NCBI RefSeq assembly: GCF_015191005.1
Contig: NZ_CP040442.1
Location: forward strand, 2,232,001-2,296,000
DNA: 64,000 nt
Reading direction: 5' to 3'
Source of the DNA: Kaistella flava (ex Peng et al. 2021)
GTDB lineage: Bacteria; Bacteroidota; Bacteroidia; Flavobacteriales; Weeksellaceae
Notes under the pieces: generated by a model
Seen by the model: the letters and a program-made list of their open reading frames with translations, nothing else
What the model was told of the DNA's origin: nothing
The model's database searches: none
Made by a program: the position numbers and the translations under genes
In this document: positions 26,939 through 35,216 of the stretch, piece after piece
How the letters are laid out: the number at the start of each line of letters is the position of its first letter
Position numbering within the stretch: position 1 is the stretch's first letter

Positions 26939-28561
26939 ATGCTGTATATTTTATTGATGCTTATCTTGCTGTTGCCAACTCTAGCAGGTTTAGGAGCAAT
27001 TTTCAAAAATATTTTCAGAGGCTTTCCTGATGGAATTGCTTTGCAAATTCTTACTGGAATTTTATTCACAACAATTACCTGGACCGTCCTTGCATTTTTT
27101 ATTCCTTTAAATATCGTTGTGGAAGTGTCAACTTTATTAATCGGGATTTTCGCCTTCTTTTACTTTAAAGTTTATCTCCAATTTTGGGATTTTTTGTTGA
27201 AAAATAAAATATTATTTTTGAGTATTTCTTTACTGATTATTTTCTTTGGTTCTTATTATCCTTTTATTTTAGATCATTTTGGGTATTATGTACCGACCGT
27301 AAAATGGCTTTCAGAAGTTGGTCTGGTTCAAGGGATTTCAAATCTGGATTTACTTTTAGGACAAAATTCTTTTTGGCATATTTTCCAGGCTGGCTTTTCG
27401 AATTTCTCGGATCATTTTTTAAGGTTGAATGTTTTAATGCTGATCGTTTATTTGATTTACATTTTAGAAAATAAGTCGTGGATTCATTTCGTTTTCTTTC
27501 CAATACTATTTCTCTTTATACAATCCCCATCAGCAGATTTGCCTGTTATCGTCTTCTCATTAATCATTTTAAATGAAGTTTTTCTCTCCAATAAAAATAC
27601 GGGATTTTTGTTTGCACTTTCGATTTTTGTTTTTGCCATAAAACCGACCATCATATGGTTGCCGCTATTTATCTTCTTGTACAGCGTTTTAATTTTAAAA
27701 AGCAATTACAAATTCCTTCTTGCGGGAACTGCAATTTTAATTCTTTTCCTTTTTAAAAACATTTGGACTTTCGGATTTCCAATATTTCCCGTTCAATTTT
27801 TCGATCTCGGATTATCGTGGAAACCTAATGCTGATTTATTACAGAACTCTTCCGAAATGGCGATAATGAAAACCTACGATATGCAATATTCGTTTGAAGA
27901 AATTCAACAGTTTTCAAAATTTGATTATATAAAAAACTGGTTGTTTCTGGACGGAATTAAAAGTGTAATTCATCTTTTATTTGTCTTAAGTTTAACGGTG
28001 TTTTTTGTTTTCTCCTTTATTAAAAAATCAAAATTAATCTGGATTCTTTTTATTTCAATTTTAATTAAAAGCATTTTAGTTCTTTTATTTTCAGCACAAT
28101 ATCGATTTTTCTTTGACGTATTTTTTGTGATATTCTTCGTTTTATTTTATCAAGTTTTATCGAAAAAATATTCGCTGCTCATTTTATCTATTTTATCAAT
28201 TTTTATTGCAGGAGTTCTGTCATTCCCAGATTTAGTTAAATCCAATTTACCCAGTTTTAAACTCGGAAATTTCATGATTGGATTCAATAAAAATCAGTTT
28301 ATTAAACCTTCTTATTTTGAATTAAATAAATATGAAACTCATCAAATCGGCAATCTTACATTTAATATTGTTGATGGTTACATTTTCAGTTTCGACACGC
28401 CGATTCCTGCGATTTCTCCGCAGTTTATTCAAGAAGATTTAGATGCCGGAATTTTCCCGCAACTAAAAGGCGAAACTTTAAAAGATGGTTTTACCTGGAG
28501 AAAAATTACGGCTGAGGAAAAAGAGAAACTAAAACTGATATTAAAAGATCTTTCTCTTTAA
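26939..28561 (+). CDS. Polytopic membrane protein (LIC_10190-like)
   Basis: 540 aa from ATG 26939. At least ten hydrophobic segments span residues 1-440, with a soluble end (about 450-540). Between segments 3 and 4 is ILDHFGYYVPTVKWLSEVG...LLGQNSFWHIFQAGFS, which recalls LIC_10190-type and GT-C-like membrane proteins where an acidic-aromatic loop is near the active site. I cannot assign a substrate. The start codon lies immediately after the previous gene's terminator, with no recognisable ribosome binding site. Confidence 0.65.
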   Translation: MLYILLMLILLLPTLAGLGAIFKNIFRGFPDGIALQILTGILFTTITWTVLAFFIPLNIVVEVSTLLIGIFAFFYFKVYLQFWDFLLKNKILFLSISLLIIFFGSYYPFILDHFGYYVPTVKWLSEVGLVQGISNLDLLLGQNSFWHIFQAGFSNFSDHFLRLNVLMLIVYLIYILENKSWIHFVFFPILFLFIQSPSADLPVIVFSLIILNEVFLSNKNTGFLFALSIFVFAIKPTIIWLPLFIFLYSVLILKSNYKFLLAGTAILILFLFKNIWTFGFPIFPVQFFDLGLSWKPNADLLQNSSEMAIMKTYDMQYSFEEIQQFSKFDYIKNWLFLDGIKSVIHLLFVLSLTVFFVFSFIKKSKLIWILFISILIKSILVLLFSAQYRFFFDVFFVIFFVLFYQVLSKKYSLLILSILSIFIAGVLSFPDLVKSNLPSFKLGNFMIGFNKNQFIKPSYFELNKYETHQIGNLTFNIVDGYIFSFDTPIPAISPQFIQEDLDAGIFPQLKGETLKDGFTWRKITAEEKEKLKLILKDLSL

Positions 28562-28603
28562 AAAAAATTAAGTTCATCAGCACAAAAAATCAACAATTAC
28601 TCC

Positions 28604-28611
28604 TAACTTTG
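28604..28611 (+). promoter_or_regulatory. Candidate -7 box directly before aroC
   Basis: TAACTTTG lies only 4 bp before the aroC ATG. If it is used, the mRNA would begin at or just within the start codon (leaderless). No TTG at -33, so read-through from 26939 is an alternative. Confidence 0.35.
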
Positions 28612-28615
28612 CTTC

Positions 28616-29689
28616 ATGTTCAATTTAGGAAATTTTCTCACGCTCTCTACCTTTGGCGAAAGTCACGGCACAGCGTACGGCGGTATTATCACCAATTTTC
28701 CCGCAGGTTTAAATATTAATTTAGAAGAAGTTCAACATCAACTTGACCGACGGAAACCTGGTCAAAGTTCCATCGTAACTCAACGAAAAGAAAGTGATAC
28801 GGTGAAGTTCCTTTCCGGGATTTTTGATGGAAAAACAACTGGAACTCCGATTGGTTTTATGATTGAAAACGAAAATCAGAAATCGAAAGATTACGATCAC
28901 ATTTCAAAATCTTATCGGCCAAGCCACGCAGATTTCACTTACGATCAAAAATTCGGAATTCGTGATTATCGCGGCGGCGGAAAATCTTCTGCGCGCGAAA
29001 CCGTGAATTGGGTTGTTGCCGGAAGTATCGCAAAACAAATTCTACCCGCAAACGTAGAAATCAATGCTTATGTTTCTTCGGTTGGCGAAATTTTCTGTGA
29101 GAAACCTTACCAAGATTTAGATTTTTCTAAAACCGAATCTAATGACGTTCGTTGTCCAGACGCAGAAACTGCAGAAAAAATGATTGCGAGAATCAAAGAA
29201 ATTAAGAAAGAAGGAAATACCATAGGTGGGACAATTACATGTGTCATCAAGAATTTACCTATCGGAATTGGTGAACCCGTTTTCGGAAAACTTCAAGCAG
29301 AGTTGGCAAAAGCAATGTTGAATATCAACGCCTGCAAAGGCTTCGAATATGGTAGCGGATTTTGTGGTGCAAAGATGACCGGCAAAGATCATAATGATTT
29401 ATTCAACGAAGACTTCTCCACCAAAACCAATCTCTCTGGCGGAATTCAAGGTGGTATTTCCAATGGAATGGATATTTATTTCCGTGTTGCATTTAAACCT
29501 GTAGCGACAATTTTACGTCCACAAGATAGTTTTAATTCAGACGGCGATCCAATTATCGTTGAAGGAAAAGGCCGTCACGATCCTTGCGTTTTACCAAGAG
29601 CCGTTCCTATTGTTGAGAATTTTGCAGCCTTTGTGCTGGCAGATTTATTCTTGATTAATAAACTTCGCAAGTATTCCGAACCTCTTTAA
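28616..29689 (+). CDS. aroC: Chorismate synthase
   Basis: Last step of the shikimate pathway, 5-enolpyruvylshikimate-3-phosphate to chorismate, needing reduced flavin. 357 aa, normal length. Signatures: [67 protein letters not shown] and [15 protein letters not shown]. Other aro genes are not present in the window. Confidence 0.96.
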   Translation: MFNLGNFLTLSTFGESHGTAYGGIITNFPAGLNINLEEVQHQLDRRKPGQSSIVTQRKESDTVKFLSGIFDGKTTGTPIGFMIENENQKSKDYDHISKSYRPSHADFTYDQKFGIRDYRGGGKSSARETVNWVVAGSIAKQILPANVEINAYVSSVGEIFCEKPYQDLDFSKTESNDVRCPDAETAEKMIARIKEIKKEGNTIGGTITCVIKNLPIGIGEPVFGKLQAELAKAMLNINACKGFEYGSGFCGAKMTGKDHNDLFNEDFSTKTNLSGGIQGGISNGMDIYFRVAFKPVATILRPQDSFNSDGDPIIVEGKGRHDPCVLPRAVPIVENFAAFVLADLFLINKLRKYSEPL

Positions 29690-29697
29690 AAATATAA

Positions 29698-29863
29698 ATC
29701 TTTTAACTGCAAATCTAAGATTCACTAACTCCTTTGAAAAAGAATAAAAGTCAAAGTGGCAAAGGAAAAAGTCAAAGAAATACAACTGTTACTCTTTAAA
29801 CGTTTTGCCCTCTTTTGATTCGCTTAATAAATAAAACTTTTGCCTCTTTTGCGGTAAAAAAAA
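29698..29863. repeat. ACCGCAAA-armed inverted repeat after aroC
   Basis: TAACTGCAAATCTAAGATTCA on the left and CTTTTGCCTCTTTTGCGGTA on the right. Both ends match 5820-6222, and the centre is shorter. The remaining bases before 29945 contain no feature. Confidence 0.6.
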
Positions 29864-29944
29864 ATTAAAAGAAAACTCCTAATGTGATTTAGGTCACCTT
29901 CTAATAAAAGTATTATCCTGAAATTTGTATCAAATAAAAAAGAA

Positions 29945-30556
29945 ATGAAATCAATGATTCAAGAAACCCAAACAATCGATAAAAAAGAAGAATTTAAAAA
30001 TTACTGGCAAAATGCCATTCACTTCGATGAATATTTAAAAATCGCAGAAGAGCGTTTTCATAACAATCCCGATAAAAATGATGAACATCAGGAATATTAT
30101 GAACTGGGTTTAACAAGAACCAACAGAACGGTAAAAACCTATAAAGTTGACGCAGAACAACTGCAAAAATTAGAATCCAAAAACTTTAATGGTAAAATTT
30201 TAATTATTTCTGAACCTTGGTGTGGTGATGCAAGTGCGACTGTTCCAGCAGTTTCTAAATTTTTCGAAGCAGCAGGAGTTGAAGTTAGAGTTTTCTTGAG
30301 AGACACTGACCTTTCATTAATCGACCAATTTCAAACCAATGGAACACAGTCGATTCCAAAAGTAATTATCGTGAATGATGATTTTTCGGTAAAAGCAGAT
30401 TGGGGTCCGCGGCCAGAATTCGGAAATGATCTTTTGAAGAAATTCAAAGAAAATCCAGACACTTATCCAAGAGAAGAGTTCTACAACGATTTGCAAGTTT
30501 ATTACGCGAAAAACCGTGGTAAAGATGCTATCGAAGAAATCATATCTTTACTGTAA
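29945..30556 (+). CDS. Thioredoxin-fold protein with a single-Cys WCGDAS motif
   Basis: 203 aa. A thioredoxin-like domain at about 75-180 with ILIISEPWCGDASATVPAV, where the second Cys of a CxxC is replaced by Ala (WCGDA), and a cis-Pro segment QSIPKVIIVND. The family is common in Flavobacteria. With one Cys it cannot do a standard dithiol exchange alone, so it may be monothiol or non-redox. An alternative ATG is three codons downstream. Confidence 0.75.
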   Translation: MKSMIQETQTIDKKEEFKNYWQNAIHFDEYLKIAEERFHNNPDKNDEHQEYYELGLTRTNRTVKTYKVDAEQLQKLESKNFNGKILIISEPWCGDASATVPAVSKFFEAAGVEVRVFLRDTDLSLIDQFQTNGTQSIPKVIIVNDDFSVKADWGPRPEFGNDLLKKFKENPDTYPREEFYNDLQVYYAKNRGKDAIEEIISLL

Positions 30557-30572
30557 ATAATATTTAATTTTT

Positions 30573-30704
30573 TAACCGCAAAAGCACAAAAGACAACTGA
30601 GAAAAAGAGTTTTAGAAGGATACAGAATGTAAATTATCATTTTGGAAACTTCTGAACAAACTCTATTTACGTACCTTTTCGTATCTTTTGCGGTTAAAAA
30701 AGTA
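30573..30704. repeat. ACCGCAAAAG-armed inverted repeat
   Basis: TTTAACCGCAAAAGCACAAAAG and CGTATCTTTTGCGGTTAAAA face each other around an unrelated ~90 bp centre. It occupies the whole spacer between two thioredoxin-fold genes. Confidence 0.65.
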
Positions 30705-30730
30705 AACAAACTCTTAATCAAAACACAATA

Positions 30731-31282
30731 ATGAAATTCCTAAAGAAGAACGCATTTTTCATTGTGGCTATGGCATTTTTGGCCGTGCTCTATCTTTTTC
30801 CGTCGGTAAAATTGAAGTTGAAGGATCTTTTTTTTCCAATTGCAGCCATCGAAAACGCCATCACTTTAAACGATGAAGATTACGACATTCAACTCAAAGG
30901 AATTAATGTTCCCGACACGAATCTTAAAGATTTAAAAGGCAAGAAATTAATTCTGCTTAATTTTTGGGGAACTTGGTGTCCGCCATGTCGCGAAGAATGG
31001 CCAACCATTGAAAAATTGTATCAAGCCAGAAAAGACAAGATCGATTTCGTGCTGATTGCCATGCAGGATAAAGAAGAAGATGTGATTGAATTTATGAAAA
31101 AAAATAATTATACCGCACCGGTTTACATCGCCGAAAGTCCGATTACCAATCATGTGTTACCGAAGGTTTTTCCGACTACTTTTTTATTAGATAAAAATGG
31201 AAGAATCCTTCTGAAAGAAGATGGTTCAAAAGACTGGAATTCCAAATCAACCAATGAATTCATCGATAATGTCACTCAGTAA
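30731..31282 (+). CDS. TlpA-family thiol-disulfide oxidoreductase
   Basis: 183 aa. An N-terminal membrane anchor (about 8-25, FFIVAMAFLAVLYLFPSV) puts the thioredoxin domain (about 55-180) in the periplasm. The active site is WGTWCPPCREEWP (CPPC); FPTTFLLDKNG contains the cis-Pro. Such proteins reduce cytochrome c or other envelope disulfides. No ccm or dsb gene is nearby to fix the substrate. Confidence 0.88.
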   Translation: MKFLKKNAFFIVAMAFLAVLYLFPSVKLKLKDLFFPIAAIENAITLNDEDYDIQLKGINVPDTNLKDLKGKKLILLNFWGTWCPPCREEWPTIEKLYQARKDKIDFVLIAMQDKEEDVIEFMKKNNYTAPVYIAESPITNHVLPKVFPTTFLLDKNGRILLKEDGSKDWNSKSTNEFIDNVTQ

Positions 31283-31350
31283 TTTTAACTAAAAATTACG
31301 AAATGATGGTATAGAATTTGCGAATTATATCGCGTTTTATAAATCACAAC

Positions 31351-31698
31351 ATGAAAATGAAAGTATCAAAAATTCAATTGGCTAAAGAGGCATTTAAGCA
31401 TAAAGGTTTTATCGCAAAAATCCCTGTAATTATTCGGATGATAAAATCGGCAACTAAAAAAGGAGGTTACAAACCCCATTTAAAAGATGTAATTCTTCCC
31501 GGCTTAGTGTTAATTTACCTTATTTCTCCCATCGATCTAATTCCTGACTGGATACCAGTTATCGGTGTTTTAGACGATTTGGCATTGCTCACATTTGCAA
31601 TTCCATTATTGGTAAGAGAAGCCGAAAAGTTTGTCGCTTGGGAAGCCGCCAATAAATCAGATGACCCAATGATTGAGGAAGCCGAAGTCATCGGATAA
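31351..31698 (+). CDS. YkvA family (DUF1232) membrane protein
   Basis: 115 aa from the first ATG at 31351; an earlier TTG adds 11 residues and is less likely. The DUF1232 signature is plain: LPGLVLIYLISPIDLIPDWI and VIGVLDDLALLTFAI, with two membrane segments. Function of the family is unknown. An acidic tail (DDPMIEEAEVIG) follows. Confidence 0.85.
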   Translation: MKMKVSKIQLAKEAFKHKGFIAKIPVIIRMIKSATKKGGYKPHLKDVILPGLVLIYLISPIDLIPDWIPVIGVLDDLALLTFAIPLLVREAEKFVAWEAANKSDDPMIEEAEVIG

Positions 31699-31716
31699 TA
31701 TCAAAAATTTAATACA

Positions 31717-31748
31717 GAACCGTTCTTGAAAAAGAGCGGTTTTTTTAG
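31717..31748 (+). terminator. Terminator of the YkvA gene
   Basis: AACCGTTCTT and AAGAGCGGTT pair around GAAA, followed by TTTTTTA. Confidence 0.75.
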
Positions 31749-31775
31749 GAGGAGCATCAGGATTTTCGCTTCTTA

Positions 31776-31875
31776 CAAAACCAGTCCCGCTTTCCGTTAC
31801 AATTCCTCATTCCGCGCTCTCCGCCGCGCCGGATCGCGCCTCATTCCGGGATTTTCACTGCAATCGGGGCTAAAA
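31776..31875 (-). repeat. Variable-hairpin repeat family B, copy 2
   Basis: Minus strand: TAGCCCCGATTGCAGTGAAAA, centre with CGGCGCGGCGGAG, then GGAATTGTAACGGAAAGCGGG. Flanks agree with 9776-9863 and 43898-43956; the centre does not. Confidence 0.7.
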
Positions 31876-32004
31876 ACTTCAGATAGTTTGTTATTACAAG
31901 AAGTACCAACATAAAAAAAGAACAGTTTCAATTTTCATCACGAATATCAATCTGTGAAATCTGTGCGAGAAAATAAGATTAATAAATTGACAATCTATAA
32001 TTTT

Positions 32005-32093
32005 AAACATTAAGGTATTAAGAATCATTAAGGAAAAAATTGCTGTACTATTTACCAATGTAAATCTTAATCTCTCTTAATACCTTAATGTTT
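32005..32093. repeat. Inverted repeat with perfect 19-bp arms
   Basis: AAACATTAAGGTATTAAGA (32005-32023) and its exact complement (32075-32093) around a 51-bp loop that contains further ATTAAG/CTTAAT pairs. It lies 36 bp before the miaA start. One arm alone is found at 10099-10116. Confidence 0.85.
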
Positions 32094-32128
32094 GAATATA
32101 ATTCAAAAAAAATCAGGAAATTTGCAGC

Positions 32129-33037
32129 GTGAAAAAACTCATCTCCATTATCGGAACAACAGGAATCGGCAAGACAAAACTCGCCATCGAAATCGCCAAA
32201 CATTTCGAGACCGAAATTATTTCCTGTGATTCCCGACAGTTTTTTAAAGAAATGAACATCGGAACGGCAACACCTTCTGCAGAAGAACTGGCCGAAGTTC
32301 CACATCATTTTATTGGGAACCTTTCCGTTCAGGATTACTATTCCATCGGACAATATGAAAAAGAGGCTATTCAAAAAATCGAAGAATTATTTCAGAAACA
32401 TGACGTTGTTGTTTTGGTTGGTGGAAGCATGATGTACGAAAAAGCCCTCATCGAAGGACTTCACGATTTACCCGAAGCCAACGAAGAAAACCAAAGGAAA
32501 GTCGAGCAAATTTTAGAAGAAGATGGAATTGAAAAACTTCAAAGTATTTTACAGGATTTAGATCCGGAATATTTTGATAAAGTGGACAAAGACAATCCGA
32601 GAAGATTATTCCGCGCAATTGATATTATCTGGCAAACCGGAAAAACGTATACCGCAAATATTTCAGAACAAATGAATCAGCGCGATTTTGAAGTGATTAG
32701 AATTGGTCTTCAAGCTCCACGCGAAACTATTTACGACAGAATCAATCAACGCGTAGATTTGATGGTAGAAAACGGTTTGCTGAAAGAAGCGGAATCTTTA
32801 ATTCCTTTTAAAAATAATCTGGCTTTACAAACCGTTGGTTACTCCGAACTCTTCAAATATTTCGATGGAACCTGGACTTTAGATTTTGCTTTGGAAGAGA
32901 TCAAGAAAAACTCCAGACGATTTGCAAAACGACAACTGACCTGGTACCGAAAAGAAGAAAACATCAACTGGGTAAATTTTGAAAATTCGGTGGAAGAATC
33001 GTTATCTTTGCTTCATACTTTAAATATCAAAAAATAA
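32129..33037 (+). CDS. miaA: tRNA dimethylallyltransferase
   Basis: Adds the dimethylallyl group to A37 of tRNAs that read UNN codons. 302 aa. P-loop IIGTTGIGKTKLAIEIA, DSRQFFKEMNIGTATPS, VPHHFIGNLSV-x-DYYSIGQYE and GGSMMYEKALIEGL are the expected motifs. The start is GTG (32129) with a purine-rich site (CAGGAAA) about 10 bp upstream; no in-frame ATG precedes the P-loop. Confidence 0.95.
   Translation: MKKLISIIGTTGIGKTKLAIEIAKHFETEIISCDSRQFFKEMNIGTATPSAEELAEVPHHFIGNLSVQDYYSIGQYEKEAIQKIEELFQKHDVVVLVGGSMMYEKALIEGLHDLPEANEENQRKVEQILEEDGIEKLQSILQDLDPEYFDKVDKDNPRRLFRAIDIIWQTGKTYTANISEQMNQRDFEVIRIGLQAPRETIYDRINQRVDLMVENGLLKEAESLIPFKNNLALQTVGYSELFKYFDGTWTLDFALEEIKKNSRRFAKRQLTWYRKEENINWVNFENSVEESLSLLHTLNIKK
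32979..33010 (+). promoter_or_regulatory. Promoter inside the end of miaA
   Basis: TTG (32979-32981), a 21-bp spacer and TATCTTTG (33003-33010) match the Bacteroidetes consensus and lie 32 bp before the redoxin gene at 33042. It would give that gene its own transcript despite being 4 bp from miaA. Confidence 0.6.
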
Positions 33038-33041
33038 TACA

Positions 33042-33602
33042 ATGTCAAATACTCCTTCAAATATGCTCGCACTGGGAACCAAAGCACCTTTCTTTGAACT
33101 TCCAAATCCATCTGAAAGCAACGAAATACAAACCTTGGAAGATTTAAAAGGGGAAAAAGGAACGCTTGTTTTTTTCATGTGTAACCATTGTCCGTTTGTA
33201 CTTCACACAATCGATAAAATAACCGAACTCTACGAAGATTATCAAGAACAAGGAATTGAATTCATCGCTATTAATGCTAACGACGTTGAAAAATATCCTG
33301 CTGATTCTCCAGAGAAAATGATTGATTTTCAAGTAGAAAGAAAATTCGATTTCCCTTATTTATATGACGAAAGCCAGGCAATTGCAAAAGCCTACGACGC
33401 TGCTTGCACGCCAGATTTTTTCTTTTTTGATGAAAAATTAGATTTAATTTACCGCGGACAAATGGATGATTCCAGACCGGGAAATAATAAAGAAATCACA
33501 GGTGAAGATTTAATTATCGCCTTCGAAAACTTATTGGCAGAAGCACCACAGGAGGAAATTCAAAAACCAAGTATGGGTTGTAATATCAAGTGGAAGGCTT
33601 AA
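33042..33602 (+). CDS. Thioredoxin family (AhpC/TSA-like) protein
   Basis: 186 aa redoxin. The active-site region is VFFMCNHCPFV (CNHC), followed by the AhpC/TSA-like IEFIAINANDVEKYPADSPE and a second pair of Cys near DAACTPDFFFFD. Such CNHCPF proteins are common in Bacteroidetes and their partners are unknown. It starts 4 bp after miaA. Confidence 0.85.
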   Translation: MSNTPSNMLALGTKAPFFELPNPSESNEIQTLEDLKGEKGTLVFFMCNHCPFVLHTIDKITELYEDYQEQGIEFIAINANDVEKYPADSPEKMIDFQVERKFDFPYLYDESQAIAKAYDAACTPDFFFFDEKLDLIYRGQMDDSRPGNNKEITGEDLIIAFENLLAEAPQEEIQKPSMGCNIKWKA

Positions 33603-33621
33603 TAAGAGCCAAGTAAAAAGT

Positions 33622-33664
33622 AAAAAGAGCCAAGTATGATACAGATTACTTGGCTCTTTTTTAT
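33622..33664 (+). terminator. Terminator of the redoxin gene
   Basis: AAAAAGAGCCAAGTA (33622-33636) and TACTTGGCTCTTTTT (33647-33661) pair perfectly, followed by T residues. The stem is built from the AAGAGCCAAGTA repeat that also occurs near 2.1 and 20.0 kb. Confidence 0.8.
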
Positions 33665-33702
33665 TTGCAACATTTTTCAACGATAAAATCTTTGAAAAAG
33701 TT

Positions 33703-34341
33703 TTATCTGAAATAAGGACTGTAGTTTTTCTCGAATCCAATCGTGGTTGGATTTCCGTGTCCGTTGTAGACTTTTGTTTCTTCATCGAGAATAAAAAGTT
33801 TATTCTTGATATTGGTAATGAGTTGTTCGTGATCACCTTTGTACAAATCGGTTCTGCCAATGCTTCCTTCAAATAAAACATCACCCGAAATCATGAATTT
33901 CTGTGGTTCGTTGTAAAAAGCAATACTTCCTGGTGAATGTCCGGGAACGTGAATTATTTTGAATTCATGGTTTCCTAATATCACTATTTCATCTTCATTA
34001 ATATAAGATATTTTACCTTCAAATGGTTTAAAGAAAAAGCCGAATCTATTGGCATCCATTGGATTTCTGTCCAACATTTCCTGCTCAAGCGGATGAACCA
34101 AAACCGGAACTTTGTATTTATCAAACGCTTTCTGCAAACCCAAAACGTGATCGATGTGTGCGTGCGTTAAAAGAATATTCTGAACTTTTAAGTCATTGTC
34201 TGAAATGAATTTTTCTAAAGTCTCGGTTTCTTCATCAGTAAAATTTCCCGGATCGATGATATATGCGTCTTTATTTTCATTAAAAACGACATACGTATTT
34301 TGTGAAAAAGGATTGAAAGCGAAAGATTTAATCTGCAACAT
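33703..34341 (-). CDS. Metallo-beta-lactamase fold hydrolase (glyoxalase II-like)
   Basis: 212 aa. The zinc motif is LLTHAHIDHVLGLQ (HxHxDH), with a later H in HVPGHSPGSIAF, D in ISGDVLFEGSIGRTD and H in YNGHGNPTTIG, a complete binuclear site of the YcbL/glyoxalase II-like group. The substrate is likely a thioester such as a glutathione or other thiol conjugate, but is not certain. On the minus strand TAAATTTG (34364-34357) is a possible -7 box just before the ATG. Confidence 0.85.
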   Translation of the reverse strand: MLQIKSFAFNPFSQNTYVVFNENKDAYIIDPGNFTDEETETLEKFISDNDLKVQNILLTHAHIDHVLGLQKAFDKYKVPVLVHPLEQEMLDRNPMDANRFGFFFKPFEGKISYINEDEIVILGNHEFKIIHVPGHSPGSIAFYNEPQKFMISGDVLFEGSIGRTDLYKGDHEQLITNIKNKLFILDEETKVYNGHGNPTTIGFEKNYSPYFR

Positions 34342-34483
34342 TGAATTATTTTTTTACAAATTTAAAACCTAATATTCTATTAACCGCAAAAGGAACAAAG
34401 TTTTATATTCTATGTTATTCAAAAGTTTGCAAAAGCTGAAGAAAGACAGAAAACCTTTCCAATTCAATCTATTGATGAATTAT

Positions 34484-34987
34484 CTATCTTCTAAAATCCC
34501 AAGGAGCGACAACACTTTTATCAGCCCAAAGTCCTACTCTATTTTTTCTTGCGATATTTTCTAATTGCGCATACTCGTCACTTTTGGAATACTTTTTATA
34601 ATGCCAGGCTAAACCAGCTTTTACCATTTCTTTATTAGCGTTCGTTTTTTCATTTACAAAAATCTCAGCGATCATCCGACCTCGGCCATCATAGTTTCCT
34701 TTTTTGCCAGTGCTGATAATTGTAACATTTTTTCCGAAACATAAGTCTGAAAGTTTCTGTTTAGAAACCGTCCCAAACGCTTGTTTCTTTTCTGGCGCAT
34801 CGATATGTTCGAGCCGAATTACAATCGGAAGTTGATAATATAAAACCTCAACGGTATCGCCGTCTTTTACACCTATAACTTTTACTTTAAGAATAAGTTG
34901 ATTGGTTTGCTGTGGAGATTGAAAAGAGGCTGGAATAATGTAATTTCCGAAGAATAAAAAGAGAAGGAGTAAGATTGATTTTTGCAT
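34484..34987 (-). CDS. Exported thermonuclease family protein
   Basis: 167 aa. MQKSILLLLFLFFGNYIIPA is a signal peptide, so the enzyme acts outside the cytoplasm. Staphylococcal-nuclease motifs are present: VKDGDTVEVLY, IRLEHIDAPEKKQAFG (Arg, Glu region), and RGRMIAEIFV (second Arg). Cleaves DNA or RNA with Ca2+ in the family. It is the last conserved-type gene before the IS256 element. Confidence 0.85.
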   Translation of the reverse strand: MQKSILLLLFLFFGNYIIPASFQSPQQTNQLILKVKVIGVKDGDTVEVLYYQLPIVIRLEHIDAPEKKQAFGTVSKQKLSDLCFGKNVTIISTGKKGNYDGRGRMIAEIFVNEKTNANKEMVKAGLAWHYKKYSKSDEYAQLENIARKNRVGLWADKSVVAPWDFRR

Positions 34988-35208
34988 TGAGGAGGAGGTG
35001 ATATTTTTTGAGGAAGATAAGGAATTATTGAAGGCTTGGCAAAATGTAATAATAATTTATTGTTTTTGGAAAATCACGAATGCGCGAGTTTAAAAAACTA
35101 TTACAAATACAAGAAATACCAAATAAAATGAATTGGGATTTTTATTTAAAAACTTTGTCAAAGATTTAACTTTAACTGCTCCGAATCTGCGATTTTGATC
35201 AAGTGGGA
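34988..35208. other. Short gap before the IS256 element
   Basis: AT-rich, without an open frame. AAATAAAATGAATTGGGATT at about 35130 loosely resembles the right part of the terminator downstream of DUF3467 (near 44020), which would fit the idea that the sequence left of the IS was once adjacent to that gene. The match is weak. Confidence 0.35.
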
Positions 35209-35216
35209 AAATATTT
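35209..35216. repeat. Target-site duplication, left copy (AAATATTT)
   Basis: Identical to 36584-36591; 8 bp is the usual length for IS256 elements. Confidence 0.85.

Larger units (their letters stand above)
31699..32128. other. Gene-free region with terminator, variable-hairpin repeat and palindrome
   Basis: Contains the YkvA terminator, a family B repeat (31776-31875) and the inverted repeat 32005-32093, then the miaA leader (AATCAGGAAA before the GTG start). The open frame that reads through the repeat is Arg/Ser-rich and has no homologue I recognise, so it is not called a gene. Confidence 0.7.

Noticed and set aside
31726..31914. 62-codon open frame after the YkvA gene
   Set aside because: It reads the terminator and the family B repeat; composition is Arg/Ser-rich and no start signal is present.
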